From an uncultured Lachnospiraceae bacterium (GTDB taxonomy: Bacteria > Bacillota > Clostridia > Lachnospirales > Lachnospiraceae): a DNA stretch of 64,000 nucleotides. Under the pieces are notes generated by a model. The model saw only the letters and a list, made by a program, of their open reading frames with translations. It was not told the DNA's origin and searched no databases. The stretch covers positions 1-64,000 of the forward strand of contig CAJUDY010000012.1 of the NCBI GenBank assembly GCA_910584945.1, in the 5' to 3' direction. Numbering within the stretch: the stretch's first letter is position 1; each line of letters begins with the position of its first letter. Of the stretch, positions 40,917-49,800 are shown piece after piece. Position numbers and translations under genes: made by a program.

Positions 40917-42410
40917 ATGGGAACATACATTCTGGCTATTGATCTGGGAACGTCCAGCGTCCGGGCGATGCTGACCGACGAACAGGGAAATATTGTCTGC
41001 AGGGAGCAGAGCCCATACGACGTGATCATCGTCAGCAACTATATGCAGGAGCAGTCTCCGGAGGAGATCTATGAACATTTTGTCCGGACGGCGAGAGCCT
41101 GCGTGGAACACGCGGGGGTGGAAAAAGAGGCGGTCAAAGCCATCTCTTTCAGCAGTCAGATGTATAATATCTTTCCCATCGATGAAGAAGGCGCCCCTCT
41201 TTACAACATGATTCTCTGGTCGGATTCCAGAAGCGAGGAGCAGGCGGAGCGGCTGGCTATGATCTATGGAAAGAGTTATTTCTACGAGGCCACCGGATGT
41301 CCGCTGAACTCCATGTATCCTCTGGCCAAGGTCATGTGGCTTCGGGAGAATGAGCAGGAGATTACCGGGAGAACCTGGAAATATATCTCCATAAAGGAAT
41401 ACATCACGGCCAGGATGACCGGCGTCTACGCGATCGATTACTCCATGGCGTCGGCCACCGGCATGTTCAATATTCACACCATGCAATGGGATAACCGGGC
41501 CATGGGCGCGCTGGGGATCTCGGAAAACCTTTTGTCAGAGCCGGTCCCGGGCCTTCGGTGCTTTGATTTTGTCAATGATGCCCTGAGGGAGGAACTGGGA
41601 CTGCCAAGGGGCGTGAAAGTCGTCCTTGCCGGGGGCGACGGTCCCATGGCTCAGATTGGAAGCGGCGCCTGTGAGGAAGGAAGCATCAATATAGATCTGG
41701 GGACTTCCGGAGCGGCAAGAGTCATCACCCGCGAGCCGGTGGTGGATGGCGGTCAGCGAATGTGGACCTACGCCGTGACCGAAGACTCCTGGGTGTACGG
41801 CGGAATCCTGAGCAATGCGGGAAACGGCTACAACTGGCTTATGCGCAACATCGCGGAGTTCGCTCATGCAAAGAGCCTTGACGAGATCTTTGACATCGTG
41901 AATAAAAAGGTGTCAAAGCTTCCGCCGGCCAAGGACAATCTGCTGTTTGTTCCCTATCTGATCCGCTGCAGGAGTCCCTACTGGGATGACAAAGTAAAGG
42001 CGACCATCTACGGACTGACTCATGAGCACACTTTTGTGGATATTGTAAAATCCTATCTGGAGAGCATTGGGTTCGATCTGTTTTCCCTGATGAATATCAT
42101 TCATGAACAGGTGAAAGTACAGAACCGGATCATCTTAACCGGAGGGCTTGCCAAATCCGGCACCGTCTGTCAGCTTCTGGCGGACATTCTCGGAAAGGAG
42201 ATTATAACCTTAAAGTCTTCAGAGGGGTCCCTGATGGGGGCAGCCATTTTCGGACACCGTGCCATCGGAACGATCGATCGGCTGAACTTTGGGAAAGACC
42301 TGAAAGTGCAGGAGCGCTATGCGTCCCATATGGATCTGCATATGGCATATCAGAAAAAATATGTAAGATACGTAAAACTTCGGAATGCGCTTCATGAGCT
42401 GGAGACGTAA
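40917..42410 (+). CDS. FGGY-family carbohydrate kinase (gluconokinase-like)
   Basis: This 497-residue sugar kinase starts with the phosphate-binding loop DLGTSS (9-14) and has the catalytic Asp region GGDGPMAQIG near 240-249 and the C-terminal ILTGGLAKSG segment. It most resembles Firmicutes gluconokinases and xylulokinases. With a TRAP importer and eda it probably phosphorylates a sugar acid or keto sugar acid at the terminal carbon. GGGGG precedes the start. Confidence 0.88.
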   Translation: MGTYILAIDLGTSSVRAMLTDEQGNIVCREQSPYDVIIVSNYMQEQSPEEIYEHFVRTARACVEHAGVEKEAVKAISFSSQMYNIFPIDEEGAPLYNMILWSDSRSEEQAERLAMIYGKSYFYEATGCPLNSMYPLAKVMWLRENEQEITGRTWKYISIKEYITARMTGVYAIDYSMASATGMFNIHTMQWDNRAMGALGISENLLSEPVPGLRCFDFVNDALREELGLPRGVKVVLAGGDGPMAQIGSGACEEGSINIDLGTSGAARVITREPVVDGGQRMWTYAVTEDSWVYGGILSNAGNGYNWLMRNIAEFAHAKSLDEIFDIVNKKVSKLPPAKDNLLFVPYLIRCRSPYWDDKVKATIYGLTHEHTFVDIVKSYLESIGFDLFSLMNIIHEQVKVQNRIILTGGLAKSGTVCQLLADILGKEIITLKSSEGSLMGAAIFGHRAIGTIDRLNFGKDLKVQERYASHMDLHMAYQKKYVRYVKLRNALHELET

Positions 42411-42500
42411 GGGTATGCCGGCATCCGGGTTAGTCCTTGCTTTTTACAGTCCGCTATGTTAATCTTAAACAGAAAGAGATTGACTGGAGGAAGTCGCTTC

Positions 42501-43367
42501 ATGATCGTAAATGCTGGAAATATAGTGCTCTTATTGATTCAGGAGACCTACGATACCCTGAGCAATTCGGAAAAACAAGTAGCGGATTTTGTGCTGGAGC
42601 ATGCGGACGAGACGATCCAGCTGACGCTGGCCAGCCTGTCCAGGAAGGTCCGGGTATCAGAGCCTACGGTGATCCGATTTTGCAGAAAGTTGAATTTCGG
42701 GGGGTATCAGGATTTTAAGATTGCCCTGGCAAGGGGCAGTGCCTATACGGAAGAGACCTTAAAGATCATTCATGAAGAAGTAAAGCCTCTGGATTCGCTG
42801 GAAGAGATCTCGGAGAAGGTGATCCATTCTCATACGATCGCCATGCAGAGGACTTTTTCCATGATGAATTATCAGAAGCTCGGGCAGTTCCTCCAGCTGG
42901 TACAAAACGCAGAGCACCTGGACTTTTTCGGCCTTGGGGGCTCCGGGACCGTGGCCATCGATGTGGAGAACAAGTTCATACGGACAGGGATTAACACCCG
43001 CTGCTGCATCGACGCCCATATACAGCTGATGTGGACGGCGCTTCGCAGGGAGCGGGATGTGATTGTCATTTTCTCCAACTCCGGCGCCACGAAGCACTTT
43101 GCGGAGATCATGCGGCTTGCCCGCAAGAACAGCACGAAGCTGGTCTTAATCACGTCAGGAAAGAATACGGTTCTCACAAAGCTGGCGGACGTAACCCTCC
43201 AGATCCATGCGAAGGAGACTTCTTATAAGAAAGAACCCTCCAGCGCCCGGATCGCCATGCTGGCCGTTATGGATGTGATCGTCACAGCCATCGCTCTGGA
43301 GAAGCAGGATATATATATCCGCAATATTTATCAGACCAGGGAAGCTCTGGAAGCGGAAAAGTATTGA
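42501..43367 (+). CDS. RpiR-family transcription regulator (HTH plus SIS)
   Basis: This 288-residue regulator has an N-terminal HTH_6 domain (about 1-77, including SLSRKVRVSEPTVIRFCRKL) and a SIS sugar-phosphate-binding domain (about 120-260, with GLGGSGTVA and IFSNSGATK). It presumably controls this operon through the two HexR-like palindromes around the promoter at 35318-35346, with a phosphorylated sugar acid as effector. ATG 42501 is chosen because GGAGG lies ten bases before it; ATG 42456 has no ribosome site. A 10-bp palindrome ATGCCGGCAT lies at 42415-42424 in the gap upstream. Confidence 0.9.
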   Translation: MIVNAGNIVLLLIQETYDTLSNSEKQVADFVLEHADETIQLTLASLSRKVRVSEPTVIRFCRKLNFGGYQDFKIALARGSAYTEETLKIIHEEVKPLDSLEEISEKVIHSHTIAMQRTFSMMNYQKLGQFLQLVQNAEHLDFFGLGGSGTVAIDVENKFIRTGINTRCCIDAHIQLMWTALRRERDVIVIFSNSGATKHFAEIMRLARKNSTKLVLITSGKNTVLTKLADVTLQIHAKETSYKKEPSSARIAMLAVMDVIVTAIALEKQDIYIRNIYQTREALEAEKY

Positions 43368-43416
43368 CGCACGGTTTGTACCAGGATCGGAATGTACATT
43401 TAGGAGGTAAGTGCGG

Positions 43417-44097
43417 ATGCTTTTTCTGGATGTGTCAGATTGGACCCTGCAAAATATTCTGATCCGGCTTCTGGCGGCTATGGTGCTGGGCGGTGTGATC
43501 GGCATTGACCGGGGAGCCAAGAGACGAGGAGGAGGCGCCAGAACCGATGCCTCGGTGTGTATGGGAGCTGCCATCGTCATGATGACCGGTCAGTACATCG
43601 AGATTCGTTATCCGGGGGCGGCGGATATGACCCGTATGGCGTCCCAGGTGGTAAGCGGCGTGGGCTTTCTGGGGGCAGGTTCCATCATGGTGTCCGGCCA
43701 TCAGATCAAGGGACTGACCTCTGCGGCGGGGATCTGGATCTGCGCCTGCATCGGATTGGCGGTTGGGATCGGATTCCTGGACGGAGCAATTCTGACTACG
43801 GGGATTCTGCTGACTGGCCTTCATATTATGCCCATGGTGGAGGAGCGGCTGTATCAGTATTCCGGATATGTCAGTCTGTATGTGGAGGCGGATGAAGGAG
43901 GCGCTTCTGCGGAATTCCTGCATCGGCTGAAGATGGACGGCTGCAAGGTGGATCGGTTTGATGTGGACAAGTCCGGAGCCGGGATACAGTCCTTTACGAT
44001 TCTGGCGACCATCCGCCTGCCGGGAGATCTGAAACGGGACGAATATATCGAGGAACTGTACCGGCTGCCGGGAATCCGTTCCATTGATATCATGTAG
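43417..44097 (+). CDS. MgtC/SapB-family membrane protein
   Basis: This 226-residue protein has an N-terminal MgtC domain (about 1-135) with four to five hydrophobic segments and the family motifs LGGVIGIDRGAKRR, SGVGFLGAGSI and GLTSAAGIW. A cytoplasmic ACT-like C-terminal domain follows (about 145-226). The family is linked to magnesium homeostasis and membrane-potential control, with no clear enzymatic role. AGGAGG lies nine bases before ATG 43417; GTG 43411 is too close. It follows the RpiR gene by 49 bases and ends at a terminator, so it may be the last gene of the sugar-acid transcript. Confidence 0.88.
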   Translation: MLFLDVSDWTLQNILIRLLAAMVLGGVIGIDRGAKRRGGGARTDASVCMGAAIVMMTGQYIEIRYPGAADMTRMASQVVSGVGFLGAGSIMVSGHQIKGLTSAAGIWICACIGLAVGIGFLDGAILTTGILLTGLHIMPMVEERLYQYSGYVSLYVEADEGGASAEFLHRLKMDGCKVDRFDVDKSGAGIQSFTILATIRLPGDLKRDEYIEELYRLPGIRSIDIM

Positions 44098-44126
44098 TGA
44101 GAACAAAGGGAATAAGACAGCACAAG

Positions 44127-44169
44127 AAGAGCCATTCGACAGGGCAAACCGTCGAGGGGCTCTTTTTTT
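44127..44169 (+). terminator. Terminator of mgtC and the sugar-acid operon
   Basis: AAGAGCC (44127-44133) pairs with GGCTCTT (44158-44164); inner CGAC/GTCG-type pairing adds stability, and TTTTTTT follows. The convergent XRE gene ends five bases beyond. Confidence 0.85.
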
Positions 44170-44174
44170 CTGCA

Positions 44175-44510
44175 TCACAGTTTGTCCGAGATCTCCGCCA
44201 GAGCTTTGATGATGGTCAGGTAACGGTCGTACTGGTAGGACCCCTGTTTTTTCACGGATGCGATGATATTGCCGATGACGGCGTCGCTTCCGGGAAGCTC
44301 ATCCTGAAGCAGATAATCAGCGCTTAGATTGAGCACTTCGCAGATGGATACCAGAGTCTCCAGGGACATTTTCCGGCTTCCCCGCTCGATGTGTCCCAAA
44401 AAGGAAACGGACAGGGCACATCGTTCCGCCAGCTCTGACTGAGACAGGCCCGCCGCCTGCCGGGCGCTTCGGATTCGTCCGCCCATGGCAGTATAATCAA
44501 TATTTTTCAT
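44175..44510 (-). CDS. XRE-family HTH transcription regulator
   Basis: This 111-residue protein has a Cro/CI-type helix-turn-helix at about 9-65 (RSARQAAGLSQSELAERCAL, then SLETLVSICEVLNLSADYLL) and a short helical C-terminus. ATG 44510 is chosen because AGGGGTG lies six bases upstream; GTG 44519 is a weaker option. It is divergent from a 42-residue membrane protein, and the two promoters share a -35 element, so autoregulation coupled to control of the neighbour is likely. Confidence 0.88.
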   Translation of the reverse strand: MKNIDYTAMGGRIRSARQAAGLSQSELAERCALSVSFLGHIERGSRKMSLETLVSICEVLNLSADYLLQDELPGSDAVIGNIIASVKKQGSYQYDRYLTIIKALAEISDKL

Positions 44511-44524
44511 TCGTATCACCCCTT

Positions 44525-44576
44525 TTTATATTAAGATAAAAAGTGCATTGCAAATATTGACTGATAGAATTATAAT
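44525..44576. promoter_or_regulatory. Divergent promoters sharing one palindromic -35 hexamer
   Basis: TTGCAA at 44548-44553 is its own reverse complement. On plus, 17 bases later, is TATAAT (44571-44576). On minus, 17 bases later, is TATAAA (44530-44525). One hexamer thus serves as -35 for both the XRE gene and the small membrane protein/thioesterase genes, with optimal spacing in both directions. Confidence 0.72.
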
Positions 44577-44612
44577 ATGACTATTAGAAGCACAAAGGAA
44601 AAGGGCGGCAGG

Positions 44613-44741
44613 ATGTGGATGTGGATCGGGGTTGTGATGTTTACAGTATATGTAATTGCCAGAAAAAAGAACTGGGGGATCAGTGAATGGCTGGAAATTA
44701 TTCTCGCAGCCATCTTTCTGTTTTTATTCTTCCATATATAA
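44613..44741 (+). CDS. Tiny membrane protein, 42 residues
   Basis: This frame starts MWMWIGVVMFTVYVIARKK and ends in a second hydrophobic stretch ILAAIFLFLFFHI, giving two possible membrane helices with a short charged turn (RKKNWGISEWLE). An AGGGCGGCAGG purine-rich sequence precedes the ATG. It lies directly downstream of the divergent promoter and 76 bases before the thioesterase gene. Function is unknown; toxin-like or regulatory small proteins have such a layout, but nothing more can be said. Confidence 0.5.
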   Translation: MWMWIGVVMFTVYVIARKKNWGISEWLEIILAAIFLFLFFHI

Positions 44742-44817
44742 TAAAAAGTTGTGGTGGATTTTTGCGGGTTTAGTGATTATAATGGAGACAGAGCATCCAA
44801 GGAAAAAGGAGAAAGAT

Positions 44818-45534
44818 ATGTACGAATATGACAGCCGAGTACGGCTGACCGAGGTGGACCAGGACCAGTTAATGACGCTGACCGGGATTCTCAACGCCTT
44901 TCAGGACTGCAGTACCTTCCACTCCGAGGACCTGGGGGTGGGTCTTGGATATCTGGAAGAGAGGAGCCGGATGTGGGTGCTTCGCTCCTGGGATATCCGG
45001 ATCTTCAGCCGTCCGAAGCTGGCGGAGCGTATCCGGGTGGGAACCTGGCCCTACGCTTTCGGAAAGGTGACCGGCCAGAGGAACTTTTGCCTTCTGGATG
45101 CCGGGGGGAATCTCGCTGCCTGCGCGGATTCGGACTGGGTCTATATGGACACGGTAAGAATGCGCCCGGTACGCATTGAGGAAGAGGTAGGCAGGATCTA
45201 CGGGACAGAGCCGCAGCTTTTCCTGTTTCAGGAGGAAGAAGCCGGGGCGGCCATCCGGATTCCCGAAGATCTTGAGAAGGAAGTTCCTTTTGATATCCAT
45301 GTCTGGCATCTGGACGTGAATCATCATGTGAACAATGGACAGTATGTCCAGCTGGCAGGAGCGTATCTGCCGAAGGATTTTACAGTCGGCCGGATGAAGG
45401 CGGAGTATAAGAAGCCCGCGGTGCTGGGGGACCGGATTTATCCAAGAGTCGGGAGAGAGGGAGACTGCTTTGTTGTACTTTTGGAGGACGCTTTCGGGAA
45501 GCCTTACGCAGTGATTGAATTTGGACAGGAGTAG
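44818..45534 (+). CDS. Acyl-ACP thioesterase (FatA/FatB-like)
   Basis: This 238-residue double hot-dog protein hydrolyses acyl-ACP (or acyl-CoA) to free fatty acid. The conserved D166-V-N168-H-H170-V-N172 segment in the C-terminal half holds the expected catalytic Asn and His. Length fits the bacterial PF01643 family. AAGGAG precedes ATG 44818. It is seven bases upstream of the CvfB-like gene. Confidence 0.88.
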   Translation: MYEYDSRVRLTEVDQDQLMTLTGILNAFQDCSTFHSEDLGVGLGYLEERSRMWVLRSWDIRIFSRPKLAERIRVGTWPYAFGKVTGQRNFCLLDAGGNLAACADSDWVYMDTVRMRPVRIEEEVGRIYGTEPQLFLFQEEEAGAAIRIPEDLEKEVPFDIHVWHLDVNHHVNNGQYVQLAGAYLPKDFTVGRMKAEYKKPAVLGDRIYPRVGREGDCFVVLLEDAFGKPYAVIEFGQE

Positions 45535-45541
45535 AGCATAT

Positions 45542-46372
45542 ATGGAATTAGGAAAGATACAGGAACTAAAAGTGGTAAAGCAGGTGGATTTCGGCGTCTA
45601 TCTGGGGGAGGAAGCTTCAGAGGAACGGGTACTTCTTCCGAAAAAACAGGTTCCGGAAAGCGTTCAGATGGGGGATGGAGTGGAAGTATTCCTCTATCGG
45701 GATTCGGAAGACCGTCTGATTGCCACCACGGCGAAGCCAAAGCTGACCTTGGGCGGGACGGCAAAGCTGAACGTCAAAGAAGTGGCCAGGATCGGAGCTT
45801 TTCTGGATTGGGGGCTGGAAAAAGATCTGCTGCTTCCCTTCCGGCAGCAGACCAGGCGGGTCCGCGCAGGGGAGGAATGTCTGGTGGGGCTGTACACGGA
45901 CAAGAGTGACCGGCTCTGCGCCACCATGAACGTATATGATTATTTGAAGAAGGACAGCCCCTATCAGAAAGATGATCAGGTGTCCGGAACCGTGTATCAG
46001 ATCAGTCAGAATTTTGGGGCTTTTGTGGCGGTGGACGACTGTTATTCCGGTCTGATTCCGGTCCGGGAGTTTTTTGGACAGGTGAGGGTGGGAGAACAGA
46101 TTACCGCCAGAGTCACAGCAGTGAAGCCGGACGGCAAACTGGACTTGAGCGTTCGGGAGAAGGGGTATCTTCAGATGAACACGGACGCGGAGACGGTGAT
46201 GAAAGTGATCGAAGAATTCGACGGCGTACTGCCTTTCAACGACAAGGCGTCGCCGGAAGTGATCAAAAGGGAGCTTGCCCTGAGCAAAAACGCCTTCAAG
46301 CGGGCAGTGGGTCATCTTCTGAAAGAAGGCCGCATTGAAATCACGGAAAAAAGCATCCGAAAAATACTTTGA
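45542..46372 (+). CDS. CvfB-like S1-domain RNA-binding protein
   Basis: This 276-residue protein has S1-type OB folds near 1-60, 70-130 and 140-205 (FGAFVAVDDCYSGLIPV in the last). A C-terminal winged-helix region follows (about 210-276, ending GRIEITEKSIRKIL). This matches the CvfB/YitL family, which influences virulence-factor and RNA metabolism in Gram-positive bacteria. The start at 45542 is preceded by AGGAG at ten bases. It is probably co-transcribed with the thioesterase. Confidence 0.88.
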   Translation: MELGKIQELKVVKQVDFGVYLGEEASEERVLLPKKQVPESVQMGDGVEVFLYRDSEDRLIATTAKPKLTLGGTAKLNVKEVARIGAFLDWGLEKDLLLPFRQQTRRVRAGEECLVGLYTDKSDRLCATMNVYDYLKKDSPYQKDDQVSGTVYQISQNFGAFVAVDDCYSGLIPVREFFGQVRVGEQITARVTAVKPDGKLDLSVREKGYLQMNTDAETVMKVIEEFDGVLPFNDKASPEVIKRELALSKNAFKRAVGHLLKEGRIEITEKSIRKIL

Positions 46373-46391
46373 TAATCAAATAAAAAAACAC

Positions 46392-46420
46392 TTGCATTTT
46401 TTAAAAGAGTTGCGTATAAT
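46392..46420 (+). promoter_or_regulatory. Sigma-A promoter of the 77-residue gene
   Basis: TTGCAT (46392-46397), 17 bases, TATAAT (46415-46420), 35 bases before the start codon. Confidence 0.8.
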
Positions 46421-46454
46421 GGGTGGCGTAAAGCAAGGAAAGGAGTTTAAGAAC

Positions 46455-46688
46455 ATGAAAGTACAGAACATTAAAGACGTAAACAAATTTTTTGAAGTAG
46501 TAGACAACTGTGCAGGGAAAGTAGAATTGGTAACCGGCGAAGGAGACAGACTGAATCTGAAGTCAAAGCTTTGTCAGTATGTGTCTCTTGCAAACATCTT
46601 CTCCAACGGCGAGATTCCGGAGCTGGAGATCATTGCTTACGAGAAAGAGGATATCGACAAGCTGTTGAACTTCATGATTAACGGCTAG
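46455..46688 (+). CDS. Small conserved hypothetical protein, 77 residues
   Basis: This protein starts MKVQNIKDVNKFFEVVD and contains a GEGDRLNLKSKL stretch. It is soluble, acidic and without a signal. It has its own strong promoter, ribosome site (AAGGAG at nine bases) and terminator, so it is a single-gene transcript. I recall very similar proteins across Lachnospiraceae, sometimes loosely labelled in databases, with no established function. Confidence 0.75.
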   Translation: MKVQNIKDVNKFFEVVDNCAGKVELVTGEGDRLNLKSKLCQYVSLANIFSNGEIPELEIIAYEKEDIDKLLNFMING

Positions 46689-46710
46689 AACATCATACAG
46701 ATCAGAACCG

Positions 46711-46739
46711 GGCACTCCTTTCGAAGGGGTGCTCTTTTT
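46711..46739 (+). terminator. Terminator of the 77-residue gene
   Basis: GCACTCC (46712-46718) pairs with GGGGTGC (46726-46732, one G-T pair), followed by TCTTTTT. Confidence 0.85.
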
Positions 46740-46760
46740 CGATTACTGTCCTTTTCTCGG

Positions 46761-46789
46761 TTGTTGACCGGACCGGAATCGGTTATAAT
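46761..46789 (+). promoter_or_regulatory. Sigma-A promoter of dnaE
   Basis: TTGTTG (46761-46766), 17 bases, TATAAT (46784-46789), 48 bases before the dnaE start. Confidence 0.65.
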
Positions 46790-46837
46790 AGAAGGCGGCG
46801 ATTACTCCGAGCGACGAGAAAACAGGGGGGAATACTT

Positions 46838-49800
46838 ATGAGCTTTGTACATCTGCATGTGCACACAGAATACAGCCTGCTGGACGGTTCCAACAAGATC
46901 AAAGAATATGTATCCAGAGTAAAAGAGCTTGGGATGGACAGCGCTGCCATCACGGACCACGGCGTTATGTACGGCGTGATTGATTTTTATAAAGAGGCGA
47001 AAGCCCAGGGAATCCGGCCGATCCTGGGCTGCGAAGTCTATGTGGCGCCGGGATCTCGTTTTGATAAAGAAACTTCCGGAGGAGAGGACCGGTATTATCA
47101 TCTGGTCCTGCTGGCGGAGAACAATGAAGGCTACCAGAATCTGATGAAAATTGTGTCCGTGGGCTTTACGGAAGGGTTCTACTACCGCCCCAGAGTGGAC
47201 AAGGAGATCTTGAGAAAGCATCATGAGGGGATCATCGCTCTTAGCGCCTGCCTGGCGGGGGAAGTTCAGCGGGAGATTATGAAAGGGCAGTACGACAGCG
47301 CCTGCAGGGCAGCGAAGGAGTACGAGGAAATCTTCGGAAAGGGGAATTTTTTTCTAGAGCTGCAGGATCACGGGATTCCGGAGCAGAAGCAGGTCAACCA
47401 GGCGCTGCTTCGCATGAGCCGGGAGCTTAACCTGGAGCTGGTGGCGACCAACGACGTCCACTATACTTACAAGGAGGATGTAAAACCCCATGATATCCTG
47501 CTCTGTCTGCAGACCGGCAAGCGGCTGGCGGATGAGGATCGGATGCGCTACGAAGGAGGACAGTATTATGTAAAGTCCCCGGAAGAGATGGCCAGGCTTT
47601 TCCCTTATGCGCCAAAAGCGTTGGAGAATACTCAGAAGATTGCCGACCGGTGCCGGGTGGAGATCGAGTTCGGCGTGACGAAGCTGCCCAGATTTGATGT
47701 GCCGGAAGGGTATACCTCCTGGGAATATCTGAATGAACTGTGCAGCCAGGGCCTGAAGGAGCGTTACCCTGAGGACGACGGGACCCTCAGAGAACAGCTG
47801 ACCTATGAACTTTCGATCATACAGAAGATGGGGTATGTGGACTACTTCCTGATTGTGTGGGACTTTATCCGGTATGCCAGAGACCACGGCATCGCGGTGG
47901 GACCGGGCAGAGGATCGGCGGCGGGAAGTCTGGTGTCCTATACCCTTGGTATCACCAACATCGACCCGGCCAGATATCAGCTTCTCTTTGAACGTTTTTT
48001 GAATCCGGAGCGGGTGTCCATGCCGGATATTGATATCGACTTCTGCTTCGAGCGCAGGCAGGAGGTGATCGACTATGTGGTCCGCAAGTACGGCAAGGAT
48101 CGGGTGGTGCAGATCGTCACCTTCGGTACCCTGGCGGCCAGAGGCGTGCTAAGAGATGTGGGCCGGGTCATGGATCTTCCCTATGCTTTTGTGGATTCCA
48201 TCGCCAAGATGGTGCCCCAGGAGCTGAACATCACGCTGGACAAGGCTCTTACCATGAATCCGGAATTCCGGACCCTCTATGAGACCAACGAGCAGGTTAA
48301 AGAGCTGGTGGACATGTCCAGAAGGCTGGAAGGTCTTCCAAGGCATACTTCCATGCATGCGGCCGGAGTCGTGATCAGCCAGAAGGATGTGGTGGAGTAC
48401 GTGCCCCTCTCCCGGGCGCAGGACGGCTCCCTTACCACCCAGTTTACCATGACGACGCTGGAAGAGCTTGGGCTATTGAAGATGGACTTTCTGGGACTCC
48501 GGACCCTGACGGTGATTCAGAACGCCGTGAAGCTTGTGGAAAAGGGCAGGCAGGTGAAGCTCGATATGGACCACGTGGACTACGACGACGCGGCGGTGCT
48601 GGAGTCTCTGGGAACCGGGAAGACCGACGGCGTGTTCCAGCTGGAGAGCGCGGGTATGAAGAGCTTCATCAAAGAGTTGAAACCCAAAAGTCTGGAGGAC
48701 GTGATCGCCGGGATCTCCCTGTACCGTCCGGGGCCCATGGACTTCATCCCCCAGTACATCCGGGGGAAAAACCATCCGGAGACCATTACCTATGACTGTC
48801 CGGAGCTGGAATCCATCTTAGAGCCTACCTATGGCTGTATCGTCTACCAGGAGCAGGTCATGCAGATCGTTCAGAAGCTGGCGGGCTACACCCTCGGAAG
48901 AAGCGATCTGCTGCGCCGGGCCATGTCCAAGAAAAAGGCGGCGGTCATGCAGAAGGAGCGGCAGAACTTCGTCTACGGCAATGAGGCGGAACAGGTGCCG
49001 GGCTGTATCCGGCGGGGCATCCCGGAGACCATCGCCAATAAGATCTACGATGAGATGATCGACTTTGCCAAGTACGCGTTTAACAAGTCCCACGCTGCGG
49101 CCTACGCTGTGGTGGCCTATCAGACTGCCTGGCTGAAATACTATTATCCGGTAGAATTCATGGCGGCTCTTATGACGTCGGTCATCGACAATGCCTCCAA
49201 GGTGTCCGAGTACATCGTTACCTGCCGCCAGATGGGGATCGGAATCCTGGCGCCGGACGTCAACGAGAGCGAAGCGGTGTTCTCCGTGTCCGGGGGCTCC
49301 ATCCGTTATGGCTTAAACGCCATCAAGAGCGTAGGAAAACCGGTGCTGGAAGGGCTCTTAAAGGAGCGGGAGAAGAACGGTCCCTTTGTCAGCCTCAGCG
49401 ATTTCATTGAGCGTGTCTCCGGAAAAGAGATCAATAAGAGGACTGTCGAGAGCTTCATCAAATCCGGAGCGTTTGACAGCTTTCCGGAGAACCGCCGACA
49501 GATGATGATGATCTATGGACCGATTATGGACCAGACCGCTCAGAAACGCAAGACCGAGCTTGCCGGACAGATGAGCCTGTTTGACTTTGCGGCCGAGGAG
49601 GATAAGGCGGCCTTCCGGATCAAAGTGCCCAAGGTGTCCGAATATCCGAAGGAGGACATCCTGGCCTTTGAGAAAGAGGTGCTGGGTTTTTACATCAGCG
49701 GTCATCCTCTGGAGGCCTATGAGCAGCAGTGGAGAAGAGGGATCACCCATGTGTCTACGGATTTCTATGCGCCGGAGGAAGGAGAAGCGTCCAAGATCCG

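Noticed and set aside
44127..44510. Toxin-antitoxin operon at the XRE gene
   Set aside because: No toxin-type gene is co-directional with the XRE gene; the only candidate partner is the divergent 42-residue protein, for which there is no direct evidence.
44558..44576. TTGACT as the -35 for the plus-strand promoter
   Set aside because: It is only eight bases from TATAAT; TTGCAA at 44548 gives the correct 17-base spacing.
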